From Branchiostoma floridae (lineage: Eukaryota; Chordata; Leptocardii; Amphioxiformes; Branchiostomatidae): a stretch of 64,000 nucleotides of DNA. The stretch is from assembly GCF_000003815.2 (NCBI RefSeq), contig NC_049979.1, forward strand, positions 8,680,413 to 8,744,412, written 5' to 3'. The notes under the pieces are model-generated. The model was not told the DNA's origin. It worked only from the letters and a program-made list of their open reading frames with translations, and ran no database searches. Positions 21,412-33,618 of the stretch are shown piece after piece (within the stretch, counting starts at the first letter, position 1; each line of letters begins with the position of its first letter). A program made the translations under genes and the position numbers.

Positions 21412-24400
21412 TCAAAGAATTGATGACACAAAAGATGATACGTTAGGAGAATTGTCTTTGCCGGGTTTGCCCTTTTCGTTTGACGGAGTGACACCGGGAA
21501 GGGGGTAATAGTTGGCAACGTCAGTGGGGTAGTACTTGAACGTGACCATGCCCATGGGGTTGTCGGGTTTGCCGCAACGCGACCGTTTCTTCCCGCTCCA
21601 CTTCGGCTCTTCCGTCAGCTTCCACTTACAGAACATCAGCAGCCAGGCCATGGACGGTTTCAGGACGCCCATGGCGAGCTCCAGGCCGGGGCACTGGTGG
21701 TTCTCGGTGGTCGGGAGGAACGTGAGCGGACCCCGCCCGAAGATCAGGGAGCCTCGGAGGGCCTCGCTGCCGGGACACGCGAAACGGTTCCGCCGGAACA
21801 TGATGGGGACCCGGAAGGACGTGGGATCCCGCCCGGCCCAGAAGGCACTGCCGCACACCACCTCACCCTCGTGCACCTGGTGACATAGGAAGGTACATGG
21901 GTGAAGTATGTTTTATCATGGACCAAACAAAACTGCATATCTATATCTAATGTTATTGTTATGAACTTATAAATGTTGTTCTGTAAAGCGTGCTTTGTTT
22001 ATGAAAAGAAGTCCTGGAATAACAGTAAGCATTTTCTGAATAGGCTTAAATTATCGAAGTTAAACATAGAACAACGTTAGGATTGCAATGGTCATCATTA
22101 TTCAGTGGTTTCTGCATCTGCAGTCGTTGAAACGTCCTGCAGCTGCATTCGGTCTTTCGTCATCTTCTTCCATTGTGCTTTGCACCCTGCAAGCTCTCAT
22201 AGCTCTCGGAGTTTCTTTTCTGTTGAAGGAGGACCTCGTGCTGTATACTTGAAGTCATGCTATCATACTAAGAGATTTCATTATTAGATAGAAGTTTTAC
22301 CTGAAAGATCTCCCTGTCGCGTGTCTTCACGATGAAGTCCTTCCGCGCCCGGCCGAAGAACATCTCCATCGGCGGCCGGAGCCTCAGCACCTCCAGGATA
22401 AAACTCTCCACGCACGTCATGGAGCTCAGCACGGCCTCCGTGAACGTGCCCACATTATGCAGGACCTATCGGATATGTAACATTCTTCTGTCATCAGCAA
22501 CTACACACTCGGACTCTCACACATAACACCATATAAAAGCAACCGACGATGTTATAAAGATGAAAAGGTGAGCAATTGTCATATTCTTGTCATTCTTGGG
22601 CCATAATGACTTCATTATATAGATGACATCAACTGGGCACCTCAACTTAAAACTGATGCGAACGTGCGAATATATTTGCTCATTTTGTAGCTTTTGCACG
22701 ATTTACAGTATGATCGCAAACTTTTTTAAACTTACGGGCAAAAACAGATGCGCAGACAGATGTCATCAATAAAGGTGTTACTAAAAATGGCAATAGTATG
22801 GTGTACTCTCACTTTAACGGTTACTTACTTGTTAGTAATTGTGGTCTTTGTACAGTATACTAATTCAATGGGCAGGTGTTAAGTCTCGCGGTTAAACCGC
22901 CTCTTATCTAGCGTAAACCGTACGCCGTCAAGATGACAAACCGAAACCCGTCCGATCGGATAGCATTTGTGCAGGAAGACCACGTTTAGGGCAACACCAC
23001 GACGTGCAGACGACATGTTTGCCTCCTCACGCCGATAGCCTTGCAATCTTCGAACGAGGCTTTTTATTTTTATTTTAGGGGGACGCTAGTTCGCAATTTT
23101 CAACGTCGGCTGTGTTCTCTTATTCTGGGAAAGGGAGTTTGTCGACAAAGGGACTTTGCCGTGGAAAGAACTTTGCCTTCCACAGCAAACTCCCTTGCAT
23201 AAGAGAACCTAGACAACGTTAAAAATCGCGAACCAGCCCCCCTAAAATAAAAACCAGCCCCGTTCGAAGACTGCAACTGAGGTTCGCACACCGAGTCGTT
23301 GTGCTTGAGTTGGACGCCGACCCCGGACTAGTCGACTGACATGTCGGCAGGGCCGCATGCCGGGGAGGTAGTGACCGGTGGCACGCGCCACGGTGGGTGA
23401 CTCTGAATGTGGCAGGTGGGCCGTTAGGCTTTCTACCACAGGTCATGTGTACCGTAGTCTACTACGGAACTTTAATTGTTGTTACGCAATGTAGTCTAGC
23501 AATGGCACCGCCAACTCAACTTAACCTCCTTAGTTGGAAACTGAACAAGTGGCCGGAGTAGTCGAAATTTCTCCTTCCGATAAGAACTTAGTTCTATCGC
23601 CTTCCGATAAGAACTTCCGATAGTTCTTGTATGCAATTCTCGGCTTCTGTGGTAATGGTCCCTTGAGGTCTGGGGGATTTTTTTTGCTTGCCAATCATGC
23701 AACCTGCTCGACCAAAGGAAGATGCTAGAGATTTTTACATCACAACTGTCGTTAAATTGTTGGGCGGTGACCATGTACTGTTCACGAAATAGAGATAGTG
23801 GAGCAGGGCATTGTTGATGAAGTATGTACACCACACCTCCCTATTGTCGTTTTGATAATTCAAAATTACTTCAGAAAATTGCATCAAAGACCCACGTTAT
23901 TATCTGCATTGGCGTACATTGGATTAAATTACCGATCAATCAATCAATTAAACACACGATGGTGTCAGAGTAGTACGTTTTCCTGAACATACCAAAGGCC
24001 TAAATCCAGCCCATGCGTCTGAATCAAATGTTTGGTTTACGTTGTAACACCGTTGTCTTCTCTCATCACAAAAGTAACTTGAATTGATCATGAAATGAAA
24101 CGTGTTCTTCGCACCTTGAGAGAAGAAGTAGAGATCTTATCATCTCATCCGCCAGCTAAGCACTGACAGCTTGAACAATAAGCTCAACTTCGCAAAGGAG
24201 CAGACCAAAATAGCTCTCTCATACTGAAACTCTATACAAGACTGTAGTATTGATGTCTTCCCTAAAATGTCCCGCTACTCTTTGGAGTCACGTTTGGTGC
24301 AGAATCAGCACATGATACTTAGTACTGATCTACGGTTGGACTCGTTTGTATTTTGACCACCATTTTTTTCCTCTCTCCAGTTAGTAGCCCTCAGGCCTGT

Positions 24401-25457
24401 TCAGGGCGTACAAAGGGGATTATCTCAGGAAATCAGCTCTAATCTGACCCAATTAGATACTGTTAAGTGTTACAGAAGTAAATGAAAATTTACTCGCATG
24501 ACGAAAGCAATGTCCATTGCAGTTTGCACTTCCGTCGGCCCCAGGGAATGTGTAAAAGAAACGTCATAGGCTCCGGTTGCTACGTTACCGTCCACTACAA
24601 GTGTAATATAATGTTAAGGTGTTAGAAACAAGGTGTTATCACCATCAATTGACAATTACCTTGTTCATTTCCTCCCACATCTGCCGTCTGTCCAGATCCG
24701 GCATGGCGGCATAGGCGGCAAGGCAGGCGAGGAGCGGGTTCTGCACCTGCGGCAGAGCGTGGCCCACGATCGTGTACAGGATCTCATGGGTAGCCTCTTC
24801 CTCCGTCAGTCCGCACGTCTTTCCCAGATGAATTATCTCCTCATAGGCAGGCGCGTTTCTGATGTTCCTGAGGAGTACGGGCAGGGCTCGCAGTGCGTGA
24901 GATTTGGCTAGGTACCGGCCCAGAGTCGGCACCCGCGGCCTGTGGGAATGTAGTCCGTTCTGCCAGGCGCGCACAGACTCGTACGGCAGCGTGGTGCCCA
25001 GGATGACCGTCGACACCGCGTCCGCACAGAACCGGTTCACGCGGTCTTCGAAGTCGTAGATGTTGTGTCCGACCGTGGCCCACATCGACGTGTGCGCGTG
25101 GAGCTGTTCCACCATCGTGGAGAACAGGCTGTTGGTCAGGCTCCTCTGGATCACCGCCATGGCGAACTCCTTCCGTCTGACGTGCTCCACTCCGTTTGAC
25201 AACATGCCCGGACAGTGTCCACCCAGCACCGCCGGGCGTAACGCCGTGTTACCAAGTGTGAACGGTACCTTCTCCACTAGGTCCATGTCAAACACGTACC
25301 GAATGTTGTGTTGGTCCAGAAGACTGACGACAGTAACCCCGATGTTTCTCCGGAGCACCGTGGCGTCCGCCCCGCCGTAGTTGATCTCCTTTATGGAGTA
25401 GTTGCCCTGTTGAAGGGCCCGCCACATGCCCGCATAGTTGGAGCAGCAGTTCCCCAT
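21412..25457 (-). CDS. CYP74-clan cytochrome P450 (oxylipin-type)
   Basis: Exons in transcription order: 25457-24660, 22465-22301, 21876-21412 (1428 nt, 475 residues, about the length of plant CYP74 without transit peptide). CYP74 enzymes (allene oxide synthase, hydroperoxide lyase, epoxyalcohol synthase) rearrange fatty-acid hydroperoxides and need no oxygen or reductase. The K-helix EVLRLRPPMEMFFGRARKDF (E291, R294) matches the CYP74 form YECLRxEPP..QYGRAKKD. The heme Cys lies in TTENHQCPG (C383), like CYP74 GNKQCAG and unlike ordinary FxxGxRxC. Related enzymes (CYP440 family) are reported from lancelets. The start at 25457 has a strong context (G at -3, G at +4) and gives MGNCCSNY, a myristoylation-type N-terminus, instead of a membrane anchor. 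The I-helix position of the CYP74 catalytic Asn appears to be His233. Whether it makes an epoxyalcohol, allene oxide or aldehyde cannot be read from sequence. Confidence 0.9.
23041..23276. repeat. Long foldback element in P450 intron 1
   Basis: Two arms of more than 100 bp face each other. The left starts TTGCAATCTTCGAACGAGGC and the right, reverse-complemented, starts TTGCAGTCTTCGAACGGGGC. Both continue through TTTTTATTTTAGGGGG, a GGTTCGC-type block, GTTCTCTTAT and AGGGAGTTTG. The small centre lies near 23145-23165. The transcript would fold into a long stem. No protein-coding potential is seen. Confidence 0.7.
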
Positions 25458-28400
25458 GTCTATGTAACAACCAGGACCGCGAAGCCTAACTGTTCCCACC
25501 CAGAAAGTAAAGTGTAGTCCTGTTGTGTAACTCCACTTAGGAATGCGCAAACTTTGTCAGGCCTCCGCGCAGCTACAAGCCGGTCCAGTGAGTTCGGGAT
25601 TGGCATCGCCTGAAGTGACACAAGTAGACACCAGGAGTTAAACAAATAGGCTGAGCTGTGGCTCTTTTCTTGGCATTTCAATTAAGCCGTGCCGATGTAG
25701 TTTCTGGCTGACTTCTCTTTGACAATTTTGTGGTCCCCCCAGGTTGTTTTTGGCGATGTAATCGGTTACCAAAACAAAGTGTCTTAAGGGCCGCCCCACT
25801 CTTGACACGGAAGATAATCACATGACCAAACAGTCCGTACGGTCGGCACGAACCTCAGGGTTTTCACGATTTGGAGGAGAACACTGAAGCTCAGAACAGA
25901 ATACATTACAGAAAACTTTCTATCTTTGTACTCATTCCGCCTCAATGCATTTCTGACAATCCATTATGTAAAATGGACAGGATCCCCTGAGAGTTCGAGA
26001 CATCGAGCAATTATTCTTAAAATGATTTTGTCCTGCCATCAACATTACTATCATTACTAGTGTTAGAGGTCGTCTCCCTCATGCTCACCTTTATAGTCTG
26101 AGTATATCATCAGACCTGTAACGTGACATGTTGCTAGGTGAACTATGTGTACGTATGTTGGTAACAAATGAGGCACTTCGGCAATTACCATTCCTTCCAA
26201 ATACACGTACATGTCGTACCCTTTTGGAAAGGATACGGGTTATCCGGAGCACTGAAAGGACAGTTCGTCGAGTAAAACTCTCATTATGATCATTACTGAA
26301 TGAATGAAGACCTTTATTGTACATTCATACCCACTGGGTTTAGTACAGGTCACAACAAATGATACAACATGATATAATGATACAATGAATCTACACTACT
26401 CAAGGATCGTATTCTACTGCGTACATTCGGCTTCTTCTCGTTTCTTTGTGATATTGAAAATGTAAGAACAGATATGCTTTATAAGTAAAGGCTTGTCTAG
26501 ATTCATAAGGAATATAAATTTGTCTATATTACTTAGTTGTATGAAGTGGGGGAACATGGATTCTATTAGTCTGTAGAGTTCAGCTCTCTCTCTCTTGTAC
26601 AAACTACATTCTACTACAAAATGATGTTCGTCTTCTAACTTATCTAGATTGCAGTATCTACATATTCGTTGTTCTAGAGGAGTGCGGTTATGTCTTCCGG
26701 TTTCGATGTGTAATTTGTGGCAACTGACTCGTAGTTTTGTGACGGCCGTCCTGTGCCGAATATTGTCAATATCCAGGTATTGTTCCACATTATAAGTGGA
26801 CTTGAACAGTCTGTAAGACCTCAATTTGTTTTTAGCGGATCCACCTTTGTTGTCATTGTGTATCTCTCTTAGAAAAGTTTGAAAATAAATGTCTTTCAGA
26901 CGCTGGTTGATAGAATTGATAATTTGAGACGAATTTGTATTGTGCTGTAGAGGACAATGCCATACATAACCATAGCCGCATTCCTCCAGTGACTGGCGAA
27001 CTCCTGACGCCCAACACTTGGCTCCAGCCTTGTCTAAATCTATCTGGCAAGAAAGAGCGTCTGACTGGAAACTGTTACTGATTCAGGGAAGGGGGTACGT
27101 CACCTTGCACTCTGTCTTCTTTGGTGTACAAAAAACAACAACTTAAAGTTGTTGTTGCCCAAGATCAAGAAATGACCAGAAAAGGACTAGAAAAATGCCA
27201 CCGGCCATTCGTCCGAAAGCACGTTTACTCCCTGGCTATATCATGGGAGTTTGGCCACCAGAGGGGGAATTCCCGCGAACCGACTCTCCTGACCAATTAC
27301 TCCACCTTTTCCGAATTTTACCCCGTAAGGAAAACTGTTTTAGACTAACAGTTCCCCTTCTAAGTCTGTGCTCAACTGTTACAAACAGTGATCTGCTTCA
27401 TCTCCAAGGAGACCGACTCTTACATGGATAATGGTTGATAACCGTACGGGCACGAGGCCGCCGGTAGGTATATCTACAGTATGACGTACACATGGAGATA
27501 GAGTTACCGGACACACAGGTGTGAGACAGGTACATGTATGTGTATGAGGTAGGGACCTCTGTGTGAAAGAAAGGACCCTGTCGTCCGGAATAAGACCATA
27601 AGCCCAGTGTGCTGCGTCCGCACCTTTCCTCTGTGGTAGTCTTTGTTTGAAACGATCAAAGCCTCGTAGCAAACATGACTGCATTCATGAGTGATCGAAT
27701 TGTCATTGTGGGCATTTCCTATAGTTTATGCAGACACAATTGGCCGTTGTCTATACGTTGAAATACATGGATATTCTGCAAGGCGTAAGAACATGACTGT
27801 TCTTGGTCTATTTAGTTTTTTGAAATTTGAAGACCTGACACAAATCAAATCTCCTCCCTAGAAATTGTCTTGTCAATTGACTCTCTCTGAAAAGAAGAAT
27901 ACTATAACTTTACTGACCGTCTGCATATTTTCAAATATTTCTAATCTCGTCAAAGCCGGTGTCGTACCTGTTTGAGACAACGTGTACATAGCAGGTCCAT
28001 TCTAGTGTACCAAATGGCTCGAATCGCTGACAGCTCTGTGTGATGTTACCCACCATAAAGGTTGACACAGTACCTAGCATGGCTTGTCACCGTTTGAAAC
28101 AGGAGACACTGTGGCTGTCAGTACTACGCCAAGCAGAATAATTGTAAAGTCCGATGATCTATCCCATTCCTAACAACGTTCGCTGTCAACTACACTGCTG
28201 AATGTTGGCATGGGGCGCACCTTTTTTTTTTTTTGTACAGCATACCTTGCCTTGACGTCCAGGCTTTGCTGGTGCACACTACTAATATACCCACCTTTCA
28301 GGTCGATTTGTGACATCTGACAGACACCTTTGTTGTTAACAAACCTCATCCCCAGGTGGTTCAGGTTGTTATTTCACATGAGTTGCCATCGGAAGTCATT

Positions 28401-30821
28401 GGGGCACAGCACAGCGCCAGCACTTGCAAACGGAGGGACTCAAACTAGTTGTCGGTACACCTGATATTTAGCACGTCCATTCGATCTCCCCAATGCAGGG
28501 GAGGGAACCACTTATTCACGGTGTAGACACTGTTTTCATACGCTGGTTTACACAACTAGAGTCTCTATGATGAAGCAGTGCCTTTTGTACTTCACTACAA
28601 CAGACGAGCAATAAATCTGTATATCTGAGAGGCTGGGGCACCAATGGAATATTATGCAGGAAAATTCTAGACATAATGAACATGCAAGTTTCCGAGTTTC
28701 ACACAGAAGCTGTATTATAGCTCTGTGGACAACTGTTTTGAGAAGTGGACATTGTTAAGATTTGTTTACCTGTTCAACAGAACTCTCTTGTTGTTGCTGC
28801 TCCGACCGCATCAGCCGATTTCCTCCAAGTGATTACTTGACCATGTGTTATTGTATGTTGTATGGCTGTTGCTACGTGTAGTGACAATTGTGTACAACCA
28901 GTCAGACGGCGCTGAAAAAAACTGAAGATTGTTGCCGTTCGTGTTTCAGACACAACGTTGCTCATCTTACTGCATTTTCTATGGAGAAATGGCCACAACA
29001 AATAGGTTGGTTTATTTACATTTTGCACAGAAAAAAAAGCTCTCTACTTACCACGTCACAGACGTGGGCACTCCTCCAAGTCTCCGACTTGTATTTTTGC
29101 GCTTGAGCATGTAGAAACATCGCGTGAGGGTGGGAGTTGTGCTAAATTCCAGTCTCCTTGTGTCAGCGTTGGTAACGAAATTCAGTCAACCTTACGGCAC
29201 CGTGTCATTACCTGGGTAGATGCGCCGTTACATTTTTGCAGCTTCTACACTGTCCTAAATTGGCGTGTTAAATTCTACGATAAAACGCTAATTATGGCGA
29301 ACTAAGATAGAACCCGTAGAGTCTCAACCCTAGGTAACCAAACATTTGTTCATGTGCGAACCCCGTAGCATGAAACCATCCACCTGTTGTGTGATATTTG
29401 CTAACTACGCAGTTCTGGTTGGATCCAACAGGTGCTAATGAATCTGCATTCCCTGGCGTGGGCTCTAGGTGGCGCTATTTCACTAATCATCATGCGCTAT
29501 AGGCATCAGGGAACGTACATGACGTATAGCGTTTGGAATTTTGCCTAAATGACTGATGAATTGTAAATACATGTGGCATTCTGATGCCTTCTGTAGTTCT
29601 TAGTGCAATTTTCTACTGGTACAGTGATGGTTCTGTATTGTGAAGGCTGAATAAATTGCGAAACTTTGCTCCTTTTGTTATCAGCAGCAAAAAGGGTACC
29701 AAAATTACTTCAGTATTAAACAATTGTAAGAAAAACAGAAAACAAAACTTGAGTTGGTTTGATTTAATGTTGACATCTAATACAAACACATTCATATGTA
29801 TACAAAAAAACTTGCTCTTCTTCAGAAACCAATTCTGGCATATAGTATGTCATACTTAATGCCTCATCCTATAAGGAAGCTTGCATTAATGCTAGGTTAA
29901 ATAACAGAAACAATTTCTATAAACTACAATAAAAACACACTTTCTATACTTCTGACCAAACAAAATAAATCTTTGCATTCTATTTTACATGTTTGAAACA
30001 TATCTTTTTGATCTTTATAGTAAAATTGTATACTCAAAAATCAATCATACTGTATATATCAATTTGAATTCTGACTAAATCAAATCAAGATTGTCTTACA
30101 ATGTAAACTAGACTACAAGTCTACAATTTATAAAGTTGAGCCATGAGTCAAACACTACACAATTGTGTTAAGGTCAGTTTGGACAAGGCACCCAATATTT
30201 CTGTACCATACCTATCAATAGTTATCACAGAAATACGTTATGTACTCAGGATAATAGTTCTATGCGTAAGAGTGTGATTTGTGCTAACTGGTAACAATCA
30301 GATGTCCGTGCTGGAATAGTACATATAAACGTGCAAAATGACAGATGATCGCCTAACACTAAATTCTCCTTACAATTATCTGTAACAATGACATATAAAC
30401 ATGATTTTATTTACACAGCCTCACATTCCATTTGTATTTCAACAATAAAAAAATTCAAAATATTTATCTCAAGAGAGTAAGTTAAGCATACCAAAATTCA
30501 TATACAGAGATTGTGCAGTGTGCGCTGTTAACTCAACTCTCATATTTACACTTTTTATTCTTATCAGAAGAGAGTTTCACAGCTCCATGTGCTTCTTTGT
30601 TCTGTAAGTTCACGAAAGGTTGCAGCACGTAAATAATGCGGGACGGTGAAAATCAAGAGTTCCCAGTGTCTTTGAGTTTGTGGTTGACAAAACCGAGGTA
30701 ACATGACAACAAGTTTGCCATGTGATGAGTCAGTTTCGATGAGAGGTCACAAACACAAACACAAAACCACTGCGAATATTTCATGATTTACACTGTAATT
30801 CTATAGGAGGATTCTTTATAA
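25458..30821. other. Gene-poor interval between the P450 gene and FAM177A1
   Basis: The only clear content is the LINE fragment at 26285-27060. The P450 promoter should lie just above 25457 but shows no recognisable core motif. From about 29600 to 30821 the DNA is AT-rich and probably contains the FAM177A1 3' UTR; minus-strand AATAAA-type signals occur, for example at 30411-30406. No further gene is supported at 27060-29600. Confidence 0.4.
26285..27060 (-). mobile_element. 5'-truncated LINE: C-terminal end of the reverse-transcriptase ORF plus 3' UTR
   Basis: Reading the minus strand from about 27060 to 26414 gives one open frame. It has the tail typical of CR1/L2-like non-LTR ORF2 proteins: a W-A-S-G-V-R start, then HRTAVTKLRVSCHKLHIETG, then a zinc-knuckle-like C-x2-C-x(8)-H-x4-C (ICRYCNLDKLEDEHHFVVEC) and SLYKRERAELY. 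The frame ends at 26414. A short 3' UTR ends TGTACAATAAAGGTCTTCATT followed by TTCA repeats. The reverse-transcriptase and endonuclease domains are missing, so the copy is dead. Confidence 0.85.
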
Positions 30822-33618
30822 CTAACACTCCACTTGCTCAGCTTTAGTAGCTGTAGCTCCGCCCTCCATGTCATTCACCTGCTCAGCTGCCTGCTGATTG
30901 GCTCTCTGTCTCTCAGCCTCTGCCTCCCTCTCTGCTTCCTCTTGCTCCTCTTTGTCCTACCAGATTGTTGATGGACACTATTACCTCTTATGCTCAGATT
31001 AGAATGAGAAAAAAAATTCTACAGCCAGAACAGTAAAGAAAACGTAAAGGAATAGAGATCAAGTACCTTTATCGATTTCTAAAATGAATGACAACATAGA
31101 AACCAACTATATATTTCAGAACTGAATGATGTCAACAGAGTATGTACATTTGATGGAACTTACTCCACCCTTGTAATACATGTGTAGAACAGAGTACGCT
31201 GATAACACTTTGCCAACATAGTAAAAGGCAGGTCAAGATGCCTACTCTAGTGTTAGATATCAACACTGACCTGTCTCTGCATTCTTTCATACTCGTCTAT
31301 AGCATACTGGTACTTGGGACTGGTGATGCCGAAAAACCAGGCTAGCTTTTCACCAAGGAAGTCACAAGCTACAGAAAATATACATTGACAAGATATCAGA
31401 CAGTACCAGACCCTTCCTACACTATCTGAAAAGCATTTACATCAGAATTCAGGTGAGAAGAAAGTTAAGAATATCTGTCAGATGCAGACAAACTGTACTT
31501 TGTCTGTCCATACAACCTTTTAACCAAAAGGTGAAGTCCAAGCATCTATGTGCCATGCAGCAAGCAACATCCCATTCACTTTTACGGAACATTCTTTTTT
31601 TACATAAATTCATCCCTTTTGAAAAGTCAATAACATTTCTCATAAGTATAATTGAGTTTTTTTTTTAAAGTTTTACCTGCAAGTCCTCTGCCTGCAACGA
31701 AGGTGGTGTAAAACCACAAGTATGGGCCCCAGGTCAGAGTTTTCTGAAGGGAATGAAAAAAAAGAATGTTATGTCAACTTTCCAATGCTATCAAACAACT
31801 AACAATGCCAGAACATCATTAGCAGAAAAAGTAGAAGAAGTGACAACTAAAACTAGCATATGCTAATACTTACCAGGTCCTTTTTTTGAGTTAGGTATCA
31901 GTGGTTGCATAGAGGAGAAAGAAGCAACTGCATTAAGTACATAAAGTCATTTTTTGAATTCATATGGTGGACATCCTGAATTGTTAAGTGCTGACTTAGA
32001 TACTTGACATTGTTTGTTGTGAGTACTGATTGTTGTCATCGCAAATCACTTCCATGATTCAATTTTTGCTCCTTTTCAGAGAGATTTTAGAATTGATTAC
32101 CTCTCATTAATAAACTGGCATCAAATGGCTGAGTGGCCAGGCTAGGAGACATGAAATCACGAGGTCATGGATTTGGTTCTTGGCAATCCTAGCTAGACAT
32201 TGTGTCCTTGGGAAATGCGCTTCCAATTCAGCACTACTTTCCTTACTCTATCATGGTTTAAAAACAGGTTCCTGACTTTTGTTTGGGAGGTTACCACCTA
32301 TAAACTACTGTAAATGCAGAAATGTTCGCGGTGGATTAACGTTCGCGGTTTTCGCGGTGACCACTTCACCGCGAATTTAAAACCACCGCGAACATTTTTC
32401 TATCATGGTATGAGACTGCAGTCTATGGTGCTACCGCGAAATTAAAACCACCGCGAAAAGTCCTTTTTCCCGCTACCGCGAAATTAAATCCCCGCGAACT
32501 TAAATGCATTTACAGTATTACACAGATGCTGCTGTAGGAGAGACACATGACTTACAGGGTCGACTGTAGGCTCATCCACCTCATCCTCCTCATCTGTGCT
32601 GAACTCCTCGTAGATCCCATCACTGCAGTGGAGCACACGCCGCGGCTTCTTCTTCTTCTTATGGGCAGGACAGCTGGGCAGGTGTTCATCCAGACTCACT
32701 GTGTGGAACCCCTGGGTGTCATCCTGGATGGGGGCAGAAACAATACTGTCCTTATGTACTCACCATGTCAGATTTATCACTGACTCAATATGTCCAAGGA
32801 GGTTCAACCTCCTTGATATGTCTAAGGTTGGATCATGAACAGCCTGTGTTTACACAATCTCTCGTGGGCTGGGGTTAACTAACCCCTCCCCTAGGGCAGC
32901 GGCAATTGTAGGGCCAGCCGCTAGGGTTGCAATTTTAGTCAGGCTAGATTACATAAGGTTATACTTGATTACGTTGTATATCAAAAGTACAGAAAGTCAC
33001 TGACATCTCAAAAGAATGTGTAATCAAGGAGGTTGTTTCCTACTTCTATGTAACATTGCTGTGCCTTCTTCTCATTCTGTCTTGTGATTTCCTGATGGTT
33101 ACAGTCTCACAGCTTAATTTTTTTAGAGTAGATTAGAGTTCTTCGGTTGAGTAGGAGTTACACTCCAGTTGGAACCGATCCTCTTGAACTCGAATAATTC
33201 AAGCTGAGATGATTTGGACTCTTCATCTCAGCTTACTGTCATGCTGGGTCTGTGACTGTGAGGACTGTCCAGTGATTAGCATGCCGTCTCATATCGTATC
33301 ATCAAACGGAGTGACTTAGTTGTCACTGCTTGTGGCAGCATTTCAGCATAAAATATTGAGTATAGTATTCCCTTTCCAGTTTTATTTCGATCTCTAAGAA
33401 AAACAACAACCTGCAATTGAACCCCCTCCCATGTAAGTATAAAATGTCACTCATAAAGCTTTTCCTATTGGTAACAGTAACATTTAAATTACATAATCCA
33501 AACAACATAAGATCCCCAGTATAAATGGCATCAAGTTTTGACAATGATACTTCACCATTCGTTTGTCCTGAAGTAAAACATCGTCTGTAGCGACAACTGA
33601 AACACCTGACGACGCCAT
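30822..33618 (-). CDS. FAM177A1: FAM177A1
   Basis: Exons in transcription order: 33618-33556, 32723-32556, 31743-31677, 31368-31271, 30956-30822 (531 nt, 176 residues). The family is conserved in animals; the human protein is Golgi-associated and its biochemistry is not firmly known. Recognition rests on several blocks in the right order: KKKKKPRRVLHCSDG, EEFSTDEEDEVDEPTVDP, TLTWGPYLWFY, CDFLGEKLAWFFGITSPKYQ and YAIDEYERM. The C-terminal exon is a Glu/Arg/Ala-rich, probably helical tail (EEAEREAEAERQRANQQ). The ATG has an ideal context (AAGATGG). The gene is head to head with TMEM62, with 1.1 kb between the starts. Intron 2 carries a TA-flanked MITE. The first donor is GTGAAG, a usable but not ideal site. 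Confidence 0.93.
32308..32515. mobile_element. TA-flanked MITE with TTCGCGG motifs, 208 bp
   Basis: The ends are inverted: CTGTAAATGCAGAAATGTTC at left and, reverse-complemented, CTGTAAATGCATTTAAGTTC at right. TA flanks both (32306-32307 and 32516-32517), which fits a Tc1/mariner-type origin. The interior repeats GTTCGCGGT and ACCGCGAAATTAAA blocks, so it is full of CpG and can fold on itself. It has no coding potential. It lies in intron 1 of FAM177A1 (between exons 1 and 2 on the minus strand it is downstream of exon 2, that is, in intron 2). Confidence 0.75.

Noticed and set aside
24494-24594. A 101-nt open segment on the minus strand with TAG before and GTAAAT after, inside P450 intron 1
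   Set aside because: Joining the flanking P450 exons directly gives a seamless CYP74-type K-helix region, while adding this segment shifts the frame. It is at most a cryptic or poison exon.
25460-25681. Alternative P450 N-terminus starting upstream (MKCQEKSH...)
   Set aside because: That frame ends in a stop just before the P450 start and is out of frame with it. The MGNCCS start has better context.
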